Source of the DNA: Schistosoma mansoni
Lineage: Eukaryota > Platyhelminthes > Trematoda > Strigeidida > Schistosomatidae
Direction: 5' to 3'
Assembly: GCF_000237925.1 (NCBI RefSeq)
Contig: NC_031502.1
Span: forward strand, 8,115,352-8,179,351
Length of the DNA: 64,000 bases
Shown: piece by piece, positions 26,883 to 40,700 of the stretch
How the letters are laid out: each line of letters begins with the position of its first letter
How positions within the stretch are numbered: position 1 is the stretch's first letter
The notes under the pieces: model-generated
Database searches by the model: none
What the model was told of the DNA's origin: nothing
Seen by the model: only the letters and a program-made list of their open reading frames with translations
Translations under genes and position numbers: made by a program

Positions 26883-27254
26883 TTAATTTTGAAGAGATCT
26901 GGAACCTTGAAGATAAGCAGTCCATCGAGTAGCTGTAGTATTCCACTGAACAGCACGTTTTGGATCTAAATCAATTAAAGTTTGGAGTTGTTTAATGTGC
27001 AAAGAATGATAACTCCAACGAGCTCGATTGGGCCCAGTGGATAATTGAAAAAGATTTCTAGTAAATGCAGATCGACTCTGTTTCACCGGTTGATTATTAT
27101 AGTCCGTTGAAAGATGACGAAGATCATAGAAACTTCCACTACCAGAATCGAATAGTGGGAGTAATTTAGACAAACTTGTCAATCCTGTGTCTAAATAATT
27201 TTGAGCTTTCGAAAGATAGGATGAAGTCAAAGGATCTGGAGAGTTCACCAATAA
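26883..27254 (-). CDS. GLCE: GLCE exon 10 (terminal)
   Basis: CTCTTGTAG acceptor, phase 0, TAA stop at 26883-26885. It encodes [40 protein letters not shown] and a C-terminus [13 protein letters not shown]. It aligns to the end of animal GLCE (YDTGSGTIYDLRH...NLARWDYHTTHINQLQ...WKSYLKGS). About 15 extra residues lie between YDLRH and the P-N-R-A-R-W motif compared with the animal protein. Confidence 0.95.
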   Translation of the reverse strand, partial: LLVNSPDPLTSSYLSKAQNYLDTGLTSLSKLLPLFDSGSGSFYDLRHLSTDYNNQPVKQSRSAFTRNLFQLSTGPNRARWSYHSLHIKQLQTLIDLDPKRAVQWNTTATRWTAYLQGSRSLQN

Positions 27255-30200
27255 CTACAAGAGAGGAAACAGGTCGTGTGAACCAATAAAATGAAAAGCG
27301 ATTTTGACAGACAGCTAGCTGTAAGTCGTAATCTTGAAATGTAAACTGCACTAACACAAGTATCATAGATTCATAATGTTAAAGTAGAAAGGGATCATTA
27401 AACAATGGGGTAATCCATGTTATGCTTAAAAATGTTACACGAATCTATCGTGTTAAACGGTATCTACTAGTTACATTTGACTAGCATTAATTTTAATCAT
27501 GAGTAAAACTGTTTTTTTTATATGATAAAAGCTTTCGGTTAATCTGTATTAAGATACATAGCTGCAAGATGAGTAATGTTAGTGAAATGACTTTAATCAA
27601 GAATACCGTCAAGCTCTGCTTTTATGAATTATACCAACGCACCTTCAGAGACATGTGACAGTGCCAAAGTTCAGGTCTCTTAGATTTCTGAATAGAAATT
27701 CAGAGTCAGACATTGTTTTATAGAGCAAGACTAGACCTGAACCCTATCTATAAAACCACAAGAGAACACTTCAATCAGTACAACTTCTAATATTCCAGGA
27801 TTGTATGCGTGAAAATGGTTATGCACGGCGTAACATTAAGTTATATACTGTTATACAATTATGAAATATCACAAGAATTCAAGTAATTGGTTTTACATAA
27901 GATGGAGAAAGGTATAAAGAGCTGTGAAATCTCTTCTATTGTTCAAAGAAACTAGAAATTAAGTCTTCTGAGTTACAAGTCGAATAAACTAAGTATGATT
28001 AGTTTTTCGTTCAAATAACAGAAGCACTTATCAAATATTATTCTACTTGTCCCACAAAATAGTGGAATTTTACTGCATAAGATATAAAGTAAACATAAAA
28101 AGAGAGTTCCAAAAAAGCAATGAAGTCAGGGACTGAAAATTATTAGAATAACACTTATTTAAAGGCGTAACTGTAGACTAAAAATGAATTTATTTGCGCC
28201 ATTGTTACAGATTTAGAGTTATGTTACCTCTGACCTATTGATTGAATTCCCAATACTTTAGGCAATGGACTACTGCCACACTTCATAGACTGATGTTATG
28301 GTCTAACCATTAAACAAATAATTAAATGCTTCATTATATGGTTTTAATAAAATAAAAATTTTAAGTGTTAGACTTACTTTGACATAATCATATAAACCTA
28401 CGAGTGAATAAATAAACCCATTTAATATATGAATGGGAGGATTAAACGGATACTCTTCGAACCATACTAGATCAGATTGATTGAAGAAATACGAACGAAT
28501 ACCTCCATGATTTATATTTACACTAAACAAATCTAATGCACGATGACAAGCTTCCAAATATAATGGGTTCCTAGTGTAATTATAAGCTCTAACTAGAAGC
28601 GAAATCGCTTGACCTGAAATAAATATATAATTAATTAAGTTTATTAGTCAGCTGAGAGAGAGAGAGAAAATTAACACGATTGTAAATGACCAAATGGACC
28701 TCAGGTTGTGATTTAACCGACACAAAATAAATGCATCTGATTCCATGCGATCGTTCCTGAATTGTTTAATTTATTGTCTGTGATTATTGTTTTTCAGCGA
28801 TTCGGGAACCTCAATCGCGAAATCTGAATCTCCTAACAAAATTAATGGAAGTAGTGACTTCATACAGTGTTATTCTATTTGATTCAGAAATTAACTCTGT
28901 TTGCCAAACTAATACAGAACCAATTGTCATACACGGAGATTTAAAAGAGGCTTAAACTGTACAAAACATATCACGGTTGGTGAAGATTCACATCATTGAT
29001 GGACTTACTCTACCCATTTAAAACTCTGAAAATAAGCCTGATATTATTGACTCACAGTATCCATCGAACCCTCAAAATGTTTCGGATCCCAGTAAACTAG
29101 CATAGAACAGACTAATGCACTAAAACAGACGCCATTCGTTAGCCATTTTGATACCTTCTTGTAAAAAGAAGATTAAGTGTATAATATATTTAGTCGGTTT
29201 TAATTAGAAGCTTGAATAGTATCTGTCAAACGCACTTTCTGGAGAAGTACAGTTAATTGGTGGTAGCATTCATCCTTGATTTCATCTGGGCTGTCCGCCT
29301 CCTTAATTATATCTTCTTACAACATCTCTTGGACCTGTCGCTTTACCTCAGCCTCTAAATGCACAGGGACACGACGTGTTGTAAATACACTTACTCCATT
29401 GTTCTTTATCGGGATTTCGTGCTTTACGTTGTCGCAAAATCCGTACGGCTCTCCTTCTCCAGTGAACAGCTTCACATACTTTGTGCACAACTAGGTAATG
29501 TTTGGTTTCTTCTTTGAAACGGCTGTTGCCACTCTTACCTCAGCCACCTCGCTACTTTTGTGTATTGGGATGCAATCAAGGATGAATGCTACCACTGTAG
29601 TGAATGAGAACACAGGTGAGGACAACCAACTATGTATTTAGCACAACTTACAACGTACCTTGATAAAATACAAAAACCATACTATGATACTCTATTTGCA
29701 AATTGTTCTTTAATTGTCTCAGGCTTCATTGTTCCTGGATTTCCACACCAATTGTTTTTTATTTCTGTTCTTCTCAATCTTCGGCTGTCAGATGTTCTAT
29801 TCCTTACTCACGATAGATACTACTTATGTCGATATAAGTAGCCCGCACCACAACACCAGTTAACTGTTCTTCTCCAGAAAGCGCGTCCGACAGATATTGT
29901 AGTACTAGCTGGAGACTTGAATGCACAGGTCAGGCATCTAGGAACAGAAGAGAGTCCTTTAGGCGGCCGACGGGGACTTGTTGGTTGCAGGACAGATAAC
30001 GGGGACCGACCGTCTAATGCAACTGTGCAGAGACTACAACCTGTTTCTGGTTAGCACTAACTTCCGGCACAGTCATCGCCGGTGTGCCACCTGGCGTCCT
30101 CCCCTTCTGCATCTCAAGCCTGGACTCAGAGTGATCACATCGCGACCAGCTACCGCTGGCGTGGTTGTGTACAGTCTGCCACTCCTTTTGGAGTAACTAT

Positions 30201-33200
30201 CTGGACTCTGATCATGCCTTGGTCTGCGCCAATCTTACCTTGCTTTTCAGTGGCCGACAAATTGACCGTTACCAACGGATTGATGTAAGTAAATTGGTTG
30301 CAATTTCTGTTGCCACTAAGTATCGAACCGAGCTAGCTTCCAGGCTAGCTACCATCCCACCGAAAAGTATAGATGAGCATTGGTTGCATCTTCACGACGC
30401 CATGAAAATGGCGAGTAAAGCCGCTTGCGGCTTCGCGAAACGTCTCGCTTACAAGCACTGGGTTTCTTCTGGCTCCTTACAACTGATGGAAGCCCGTCGG
30501 TCTTCTCCGGGTGACCGTGAGTTTGACCACAAACGAAGGCTGTTACGTAGTGAAATCGGGCAAAGCTTGCGTAAGGACCGAGAAGCCTGGTGGTCGGAGC
30601 GTGCTAATGAAATGGAAGCAGCAGCTGCATCTAGTAACTGCCGGAAGCTCTTCCAACTCATCCGAGCCACTGGCAGCAAGAAGTCTGGTGTGAGTGAAAC
30701 AATCTACGAGGACGACGGGATGCCAATCACTAACAGCTCTCGACGTCTTGGACGATGGGCGGAATTTTTCGAAGGGCAGTTCGACTGGCCTGCTGCTCCG
30801 GTAACATCAACCAGTTTGTCTCGCCCCCCATGGCCGGTGACAACTGATCCACCAAACGAGGCGGAAGTCCGCAAGGAACTCCAACTCTTAAAACGGTACA
30901 AATCACCGGGCCCAGATGACTTACCTCCGGCTCTTTTTAAAGATGGTGGTGACTTTCTGGCTAAGGAACCGACTGTGTTGTTTGCAAAGGTTTGGGAGCT
31001 AGAAAGTGTTCCAACATCATGGAATGAGTCAATAGTCGTCCCTATCTTTTTAAAGAGTTCACGTCGTTCCTGTAACAACTATCGGGGGATAAGTCTACTT
31101 CCGATTGCGTCCAAAATATTGGCTTCTGTCATTCTTCGTAGGTTGTTTAAAACCCGCGAACGATTGACTCGCGAGGAGCAGGCTGGTTTTCGTTCTGGTC
31201 GAGGATGCATTGATCACATCTTCACCCTCCGCCAAATGTTAGAACACCGTCATACTTATCACAGGCCAACAATCGTAATGTTTCTTGATATCAGGTCTGC
31301 CTTCGATTCGTTGGACAGGACTGTTCTCTGGGATTGTCTATTGAAGAACGGTGTACCTGAAAAGTTTATTAACATCTTAAGGGCTCCATATACAAACACC
31401 TCAGGCAGAGTGAGCACATACAACCACCTCTCTCGATTGTTCCATTCAAGCAGTGGGATTAGACAGGGTTGCCCAATCTCATCATTCCTCTCCAACTTTG
31501 CCATCGATGACATTCTGGAAACAGCTCTGACGGATGTAAGTAACGGCGGTGTGGATCTGTTGCCTGGAGTATGTGGATGATATTGTCTTACTGTGCGATA
31601 ATGCTCAAGCCATGCAATCCGCACTTAACCAGTTGGCAATCAGTGTCCGCAGGTACGGTATGTGCTTTGCACCTTCGAAGTGCAAAGTACTCTTGCAAGA
31701 CTGGCAGGATTCTATTCCTGTACTCACCTTGGGTGGTGAGCAGATTGAAGTAGTCGAGAAGTTCGTGTATCTAGGTAGCTACATAAGTGCTGATGGTGGC
31801 GTGGGTGGTGAGATAAATCCACGTATAGTGAAAGCCAAGCGACTAATGCCAATCTGGGCCATCTCTTGCGCCTTCGTGATGTTAGTCTGGCTGTAAAAGG
31901 TCGGATCTACAACGCGTTGGTGAGAGCAGTTTTGCTCTATGCTTGTGAAACCTGGCCTCTCCGAGTTGAGGATGTTATACAATTGTCTGTGTTCGATCAT
32001 CGTTGTCTCCGAAGGATTGCTAACATCCAGTGGCAACACAATGTTAGTAATGCAGAGGTTCGGCACCGAGTGTTCGGGCGCAGAGACGATAATCCAATTG
32101 GTGTCACCATCTTGAAACACCGACTTCGGTGGCTTGGATATGTTGTACAAATGTCGTCCCAGAGAATTCCACGTCGTGCATTATTTGCCGACTCTGGGAC
32201 TGGTTGGAAAAAGCGGGGAGGTGGTCAGTGTATGACATGGTGTCGCGGTACGAAAGAAAGCTGCAAAGGGCTGGAATCTGTTGGTCCTTCACGACTCCCT
32301 GGTTGGGGTCAAAGAGGTGGTGCACCACAGTGGCTAGAGACGTTATCAGATGTGACTCAGAATAGAAGCTGTAGCGATCCTGCTGTAACCTTCTTTTGCT
32401 TTCTTCATAAAAAGTGGATGTAACTTTCTCAACTGAAAGAGTTCTTCTGGTCGTACATTTCTGTTTCCCTTATCATTATTCTTATTATTACACTAACACA
32501 CACTAATCTGTGGTTGTTATTGTTCTTCTCTTTTTATACGCATCTTACCTTCTTTTCCTCCTCCTATTCTCATAGTTTTGTGTGGCGCATATATATCTGG
32601 TGTCCCCTTGTGCCAATATTTATGTGTTCAAATAAATAAAAATAAATAGTCCTAATTCCTTTTCATGAAATGGATCGAACATGTATGACTTGGATACGTA
32701 CAAAACGCGCACTAAACAACTTTAGCAGCTTTGTCAAATATATTTTGTGTCATTATTATTGTTAATATCCCTGCAAGTGATTAAAAGTTTAAGCATTAAC
32801 CAATGAATATCCACTTTACTGACAACAGTATACTGTATTTAGGGGCTTTCTTCTTCTAAAACTATGTATTTATCACATCCTACAAGTGAACATTAATAAT
32901 AAATTAGCCCTAGCAATGAATTATATGTAGGCTTCTTACATGATTCACTCTCCCAAGAAAATATCTATTAGCCATTGACAAAAGCACAATACAATAGATT
33001 TAGTACTACAATTAATATCCCAGCTCCATTCGTTGAAAAATTATCGTTGAAGCCGTAATGACAAAATGATTTTAAATATACTAGAGACAATCATTTTACG
33101 ATAGTATAATTCCGTTAGAACCATACAACAGAAAGTAATTGAAGGTATTACACTATTGGTTAAAATATTGAAAAAAAATAACAATTTAGAATTACCTTGA

Positions 33201-36200
33201 CCCATAGCGGAATACCATCCAGGTTTTAGAGCTTTTCTACCATTCAATGAACGTCGAACATTAACAGACCAACCACCAGACTTTTTATCTTGATGCTTAA
33301 TAAACCAATCAGCAGCAGACATAAAACGTATTTCATGAAATAATTTTTCTGCCGATTTTATTTTATTTACAGTTGGAAATATTAATCGTAAATTAGTTAA
33401 TTTACCAAGGTATAACTTTTCTATCGTGATATCATTGTTATATTGAGCATTAATATAGAAATTTATCTTTAATACTTGTACATGACTGGAAATAGAAAAG
33501 ACATGGATCAAATGACAAAAAACAGTTGAAATAAACACATTTATGGATAAATTATGTCATATACTGCTGGAATTAAAGCTTAAATTCAATATCATAAGTC
33601 AGGTCACGAAATGACTACAAATAATCAATGAAAGCCAGGAAGCATTAGATAGCTATTTTATCCAAGGATAGGACTCCTCAGAAAAGTGTGTCCACACAAA
33701 TGTACCGGATTAAATTCTAAACACTTTTTTTCTATTTAAGATTGTACAGCCTCGGTAATATCATTAACCAACAAAAGATCTGTTTTCATGCTGTGCTATA
33801 ACATTCATATGTATTCAACCTACAAATAAGCGAACGTTTAAGCAATGTTAATTCTTCTGTATTGTTATCTTTGATTATTATTCTACCTCCTACATATTAA
33901 CTCAATTTATTCAAAAAGTTTCTGATATAAATTACCTAACCTCGTTTCCTTTTAATGAATAATACTATGGTCATGGGTTGTAAGCAGCTGAAAAAAATCC
34001 ACAAAATAAATGAATTCATGTTATTTGTTCTTTCATTATGCAATTGCTAGTAGGACATTGTAATAAAGCATGATCCATGCAGATTATGTTGGACCATGCT
34101 GATTGAACTATTTCAAGCCAATCAGAGCTGTCAGATAAACTGAGACTACAGAATTTTGTGTAAAATTGCAGGTATTCTAACATTTTTCTTACTAAAAAAA
34201 TCATTCTAATTCAACTTGGTTTGTTTTGAAATATAATTACGTTCCTGTCCAAGCTGCGTTCTGATTTTGGGGACTAGTCGAGTGAGGTAAAATGTCTAAA
34301 GGATACTAAACAATAAGAGTAACTGGGTCAGATAGTGGAAGACTTGGCAACAATAGTTTTACTGGTTACGAAGTGAAATCATCCAGAATATAATTAAGAA
34401 TCCAGTGGTAAGTGTCGAGAAATAAACTATCTGTTTGTATTGTCAAAATCCAAGCCAATTTTCAAGTGACAAAACAGATGTACAAACTAATCTTTCAGTG
34501 TAGGGAAATACAAGGTCCATTTATAAGGAGCCTTTATGAAAATTAAAAAGCATGTCCTGGATGTAAAACGATTTAAATCGAGCGAACAGTAAATTCATAT
34601 ATTTCTAGCAGTCAAAACATTATGCTTCCAACTATAAAATACTTGGTTCGAGCTCGAACACTAATTTACTTCCATTTGGGCAGTAAGCTAGCATCATTAG
34701 CCTTCACATAAAACGTAGGCCCCAGACCCGAACGCAAAAACTCTCATTAAGTCGTCTTTTAGAAATATCGACCTTCAAAATATATTAAATGTCTATATTA
34801 TATTGTTTGGATAGAGGGTGTCGATAAATTCCGAACGATGCAAATAAACAATAATGAAACTCAGTATGTACACGTTTATTCACAAAGCAGTGATATACGC
34901 CTACAATGTAGGAGACGATGATAATACTTAACCGCCTAGGCGTGTATCTATGGGACAGAATTGATACTCGTGTTCCAAAGATTGAAGATCAAATGTTTAT
35001 TGTTATGTTTGAGCTAGTACTGCCTATATTTGCAGATATAAGTAGTAATGAGTATCAGTAGGAAGTAGAATGTCTGCGAGCAGACGGTTTAGAAGATTGA
35101 AGTGAAGAAAATAGAGAAGGGAACTGTAATCAATCAAGATAAAAACAGGAATGAAGGAACGATGAAACTTGTTAGAGACAATGCAAAGATATGCAAATGA
35201 TGTATTTAATGTATGGTTTTCATAATTTACGAAGACACTCTGTAATTTTGCATTAAACAATACATTGGTCTTCCTCACCTGAGTATTCGTTCACTACATT
35301 ATGACTGTGGAGCGTCTAACTGGTTTGTAGTTGACATTTAAAAACCAGAATCCGACGGCATATAATTAAAACACAAGGGCTGGTGATTTGGAATTATTTG
35401 ACCCCGAAAAAAAAATAAAAATTTAACGTCATTTCACCCTTTTCAGTTTGGAGCACTCATGCATAACCACTAGTGCTCAGAGGGACGGTGTGGAGTTTAA
35501 ACACAAATACACAAAATTTGTATGAGTGATTGGTCACAGAATAGTGACTAATATCATATTTGTTTAGTCTTTAAATGTTAACAGAATTTTATTGATTATG
35601 TTGCAATGTGGTCATCAGTCTGAGTGGATCGATATTTCTTGCGACATGTAATGGTGTTAGGTGATGATTTATCAGTTTCATGAAGATTGTAAGTAAACCA
35701 ACTAGCGCGAAACCTGGGTCCAGGGTTTTTTATTGATTACCTCCAAACATTTAACACTTTTAACCTGTAATTAGCAAAAACGTAACGAGTTGTGTTGTCT
35801 GTGAATTCGTAAATTTAATAGTTATTCAGTTAACAGCCATTTGGGGAGGAAATTTGTAAGGTTATATGGTAATAAAAGTAAACCGAGTCGACATAATATA
35901 TATATTCTTAGAAACATTGAACATGATAACAAAAGATCGTGACATCTATATTATTTCAAAGTAAACAATCACAATTTTTTAAGTAGTCCCAACACGAACC
36001 ACAGAATGATCGCCTATACCAAAAAGTCGGAATACTTACGATAGATTTTTAGCATCGTTAACAGTATTGGATAATTTCATAATACTTAAACCAGCATATT
36101 CCGATGACTTTCGATGTGGGTAGAATACTTTCATTAAATCAGTGTAAAGATCACGTGCTACCTTAATACTATCAACAAATCCATACATCTTGGCTTGTCT

Positions 36201-37652
36201 TTCACATTCAGGCATCCAATATGTGACTTTATTATTATGAATGATAGTAGCATAGGTTTGCTGAAAGACAGAAAAGTTAGTACACAGTGAAATAAATTAT
36301 TATGTAATTAATATTTGAGTTGATCAAGTCAACAGTAAAACAGTTACTAGATGTTATGACCCGCATCTAGCTACGCGAATCGAATCTTAACGAAACAGTA
36401 AACACAAGAGTAAATGCAAAACAATATTTTTCAATAGGACTTTTACTATACCCCTAATAACTCTTGAACCCACCCTCAAACTATTGAGAGAAAATATATT
36501 CTTTGATAAAACTGATGATGATATACAGAAAAGTGTGTGAATATTTATACACTTTTTCGGTGTTTTGGGGAATAAGCTATTCAGGATGCGAACTACATGG
36601 AGCTTGATTCCACGGTAAGTACGCGGTTCATAAACTTAAAAGGCTTAAGTTTAGAAAATCGTTTTTGCCTCATTTTGGTAACCAGTTGGAAACGTTGGAT
36701 GAAATAGATCGAAATCGGTGCAAATGTATTTGCCCTTTGTCTTCTTTAGATATTGAGTTCCAGTATTCCATCACATGTACCTTTACACTCTATCTTACAG
36801 AACCACATTCTCGATCTTTAGCCTTTTGAGTTATCATAGGCACTACGATTGCCTTGATTCCTCTGCTGCTTAGCCAGTTAACTTTATCTTGTTGCGTTGA
36901 CCTGACATGGTGAATTAGGCTAACTCATTTCTGTGCTCAGCTCCAAAGTGATCATGAATAAATGACCATAAATATACGATATTCTTTATTACAATGTATT
37001 GTGTGATTTCTGTTGTTATTTACTCACAAAATAATAGTTCACTTCATGAGTGTCAGACAGATACTAAAGAATAAGGAGATCGAGGAAATCTCACGTTATA
37101 AACAATTGAAAATTATTTGTCGCACAAAAATATTAAGCCTATTTTCAACACTGACATATTCATTACAATTATTACTGTTGTTTATTAATTTACAATATAA
37201 ATAAATACCGAACTGACATGTCTAATTGGAGATGATGAACAATTGTATACAACTAGACTTTTTGTAGGGTAATTCTTGGATCTTCCAACTGGAGGATACC
37301 ATAAAAGTGATAATTCAATATAGCTTCCATATGTCCACTGACGACCAATCATAATGAGATAATCCCATTCTTGAAGCTTTGGGATTATTGACAATGCTTG
37401 ACCATAGGAGTTTAGTTTACCAACTATAGCAGAATAAATTGGACAAATGCATCACTATCATAACCACAGAATTCATGCATGAACCAATAAGCTATATTTC
37501 ATACAGAGTGTAAAAGGGACTGAAATTATAATAATGTGAATATATTTATTTTTAAGTGTAGTCACCCCGCTCCGTACGAAAACTATCAGCCTCATAGACA
37601 AGTTAAGTTCAGGGAATTTCGGGCTATATTTCATGTTTTCAGAAATAATAAG

Positions 37653-37705
<53 letters not shown>

Positions 37706-40700
37706 CTTTAATTTTTATCATGACTTAATTTAAAACCAGACTTCTTTATAGATATGCTCATAGTGTATTCGAATGAATAAAATTGGAGAGTGATAGCATT
37801 CGAAGAATGAACAAGAAATAAATAAACAATAAGAATTCTCATCTAAATTTGGACGAATAGTTTCACAGTAATTGGGCATCCAGTTAATGTAAGAACATCA
37901 GAGAAAAAAATTATATTTGTCTACTTATCTTCATTCTATGAATGCCATGGAATGATTGATTCATATAATCTATGAAATTATCTGATTTCTTCAACCAGAA
38001 GCGATATATATTTATTAAACTTTTTCTAGAATCAGAACACATACATAAAACTGTTGTCTTAACACAATTTTTTCCACTTTTTATACGCAATACAACAAAT
38101 CTCATGAAAATAACAGGAGATTGCACACGCTAATTTCGGACGAAGAGTTCAAGTTTAAACTGCTGAATTTCTAAACCCTCTACATTGCACAAATTTTGAT
38201 TCTTGTTAAGTTTGATTTTACTCGCCTTACTATATAGATTGTTTTCATGGAGGATTCTGGTGGGGTTGAGATAGTCTGGTATTAAGCTGCTGGCCGTTTG
38301 GGATTCTCCTTTTACAATCTACGCTTTGTAATGTTCTGATGTGTCAAGAAAGCATAGACAAAATCTTCAAGCCAGAAATATGCACACGAAAACAGCACAT
38401 ACAATCTCTCATTCTTCGATTGCTCTTTAGTTTGTCAATTTTTTTTGCATAGTATTCAGTTATTAATACCCTGTTCCAACTTTTTTTAATTATTATTAAG
38501 GAATTATTATCACCTTCACATTTATCATTTCTGTCAAGTGGACAGTTATAGCCCAAATTTTCGAATAAAATCCTTTGAGATAGTTATTTATATGTAAGAC
38601 TTTAGTGATGGACTTACGTCTATATTCGTATAATACTGTACTATGAACATCTACAAAGTAATTCTAAAGTATCTGTCTTCGTTTATTCCGTAACGTGTCC
38701 ACTGTTAAAAAGACTTCATTGAAAATTCAACTCCGTACGAAATCGGGTATAAGACCAAATTAGGTAATAACAATTGTTCACTTACTTTGTGTTTCCCAGT
38801 TGATAAAATCACTGATTTGTGATGAAAATGGTCACTAAATCAGAAAAAGCACGTCGTTTTTGATACCTCATAACACTAGATTCCTACTATACACAAACAG
38901 ATTATTTTTTTATGCTTTAGGACTTTGCGACTTGATGAACACATTTTGGATTGTTAAAATAAATCGATAGAATGCTGACCAAGAGATATGTGACCAAGTG
39001 ATGACTGCTCGCGAAACAGGATTATTGACGCAAACTCTCGAATAAACTGATATTAAAGACAAGACCATTGATCAGGAGAATAGGTCTTACATATGATAAA
39101 AACCGGTCAACAGAAAAATAGTAATATTAAATGTCATAAGCCATTTGAAAACAAAATTTTGTAGGTCACTCAAATGTCAAGAGAATTAAGACCGCGTTAT
39201 TAGACTAAATTTTTGTCCCACACGTCAATCCCATGAAAAAGGATTTCTTTGAAGTGTATAGTTAAAATTTAATAATTTTAATTAAATGATTACCATACCT
39301 GATAATATAAGTTTGTCATTCCATTTATGTATAAACTCTCTATCAGTCCAACGATGAATTATATTATCACTGGGAACAATAAGATCTAACTCCATATTTT
39401 TGTTGTCTAACGACAAAACATTTTCAGATTTTTCAAATTTTGCTCGATCAGATGATATTACTAATTTACTGAAATGATTCAAACCAAATTGTGCTATTTG
39501 AATTGGATACGGATAACCGCGAGAATCCCATTGTTGACTGATTGGTACTCCTATTATGTATGCATTGTTTGGATGGAGAGAAAACAGTGTCATTTAGAAA
39601 TGGTCCAATGCATCAATTATACAAACAAACAGGAACCAAAATGTGCTCGCATGCTGTAATACGATAACTCCGCCTGTATCTCTTCTAGAGTTACTGCCGC
39701 TCCCAAGCCCAGGTAAAGGAGGAGGGTTGGACATGGGGTCGGTAACCCCATCTCGTAGAAAAAAATATTGCTAAAAACGCCAATCAGAATAAACAAATTA
39801 AACTACTTAAACTCTGCCCTCCGAGTTGAAGGAAGAATTATGACGCCTCAGGATGAAAGCCGAGATTCTGCGGAAGTCACAAGGCCGAATGCCCTTCTAA
39901 CAACCNNNNNNNNNNNNNNNNNNNNNNNNNNNNNNNNNNNNNNNNNNNNNNNNNNNNNNNNNNNNNNNNNNNNNNNNNNNNNNNNNNNNNNNNNNNNNNN
40001 NNNNNNNNNNNNNNNNNNNNNNNNNNNNNNNNNNNNNNNNNNNNNNNNNNNNNNNNNNNNNNNNNNNNNNNNNNNNNNNNNNNNNNNNNNNNNNNNNNNN
40101 NNNNNCGGAATCTGGGGACCGAGAAGACCAGTCAAATAGGAACGGAAATGAGATCTAAATCGGTATTACTCAGAATCAGCGAAACCTATTGGACCCAAGC
40201 TGGACAGCAAGGGCTAGATACGGGAGAGATGCCGCTGTACTCCGGTCACGAGGAGGAAAATGCTCCACACACTCAGGGAGTTGCTCTGATGCTGTCCAAA
40301 GAAGTACGAAATGCATTTATAGGATGGGAATCTCATGGATTCAGGATCATCCTTCAAAACAAAGAGCGGAGGAATCATGATGAATGTTATCCAATGTTAT
40401 TCACTCACCAATTATAGCAACGATGACAATAAATATCAGTTCTATGAGAGGCTGCAACCAATCATAGCGAAGTGCCCGAGAAATAATCTCATCATCCTGA
40501 TGAGATGTCATACTGAATAATTTAATCCAGCAGAGATCCATCATCGATATTGACTCCCTTACTCATAAGTTGGGTTCGGGGATTGCACATCCCCAACAAA
40601 TGTATATCCAAATAATGTGTCCATTAATCGAGTGTAGTGATACAAGTTAACCAATTAATATCTTCGAACATGCTTTCCACTAGTTATCGTTTTCAGCTTC

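Larger units (their letters stand above)
38556..40505 (-). repeat. Left arm of 1.79-kb inverted duplication
   Basis: This segment recurs in opposite orientation at 54513-56298. It contains part of GLCE intron 5-6, the whole of exon 5, the start of intron 4-5 and the 5' part of an RTE element. The encoded exon frames are identical over all 103 codons compared. Outer ends lose similarity after AATTTTCGAAT at 38556 and after CCTGATGAGA at 40505, the latter inside the RTE. Its 200-N gap corresponds to about 33 bp in the right arm. Once that and three one-base losses beside the gap are allowed for, the arms have equal length. Confidence 0.95.

Noticed and set aside
30449-31078. Minus-strand frames opposite the LINE
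   Set aside because: Shadow frames of the GC-richer LINE coding strand with no domain content.
39768-40139. Plus-strand frame spanning the 200-N gap
   Set aside because: The gap length is a placeholder and the frame across it is meaningless; the region is an RTE copy.
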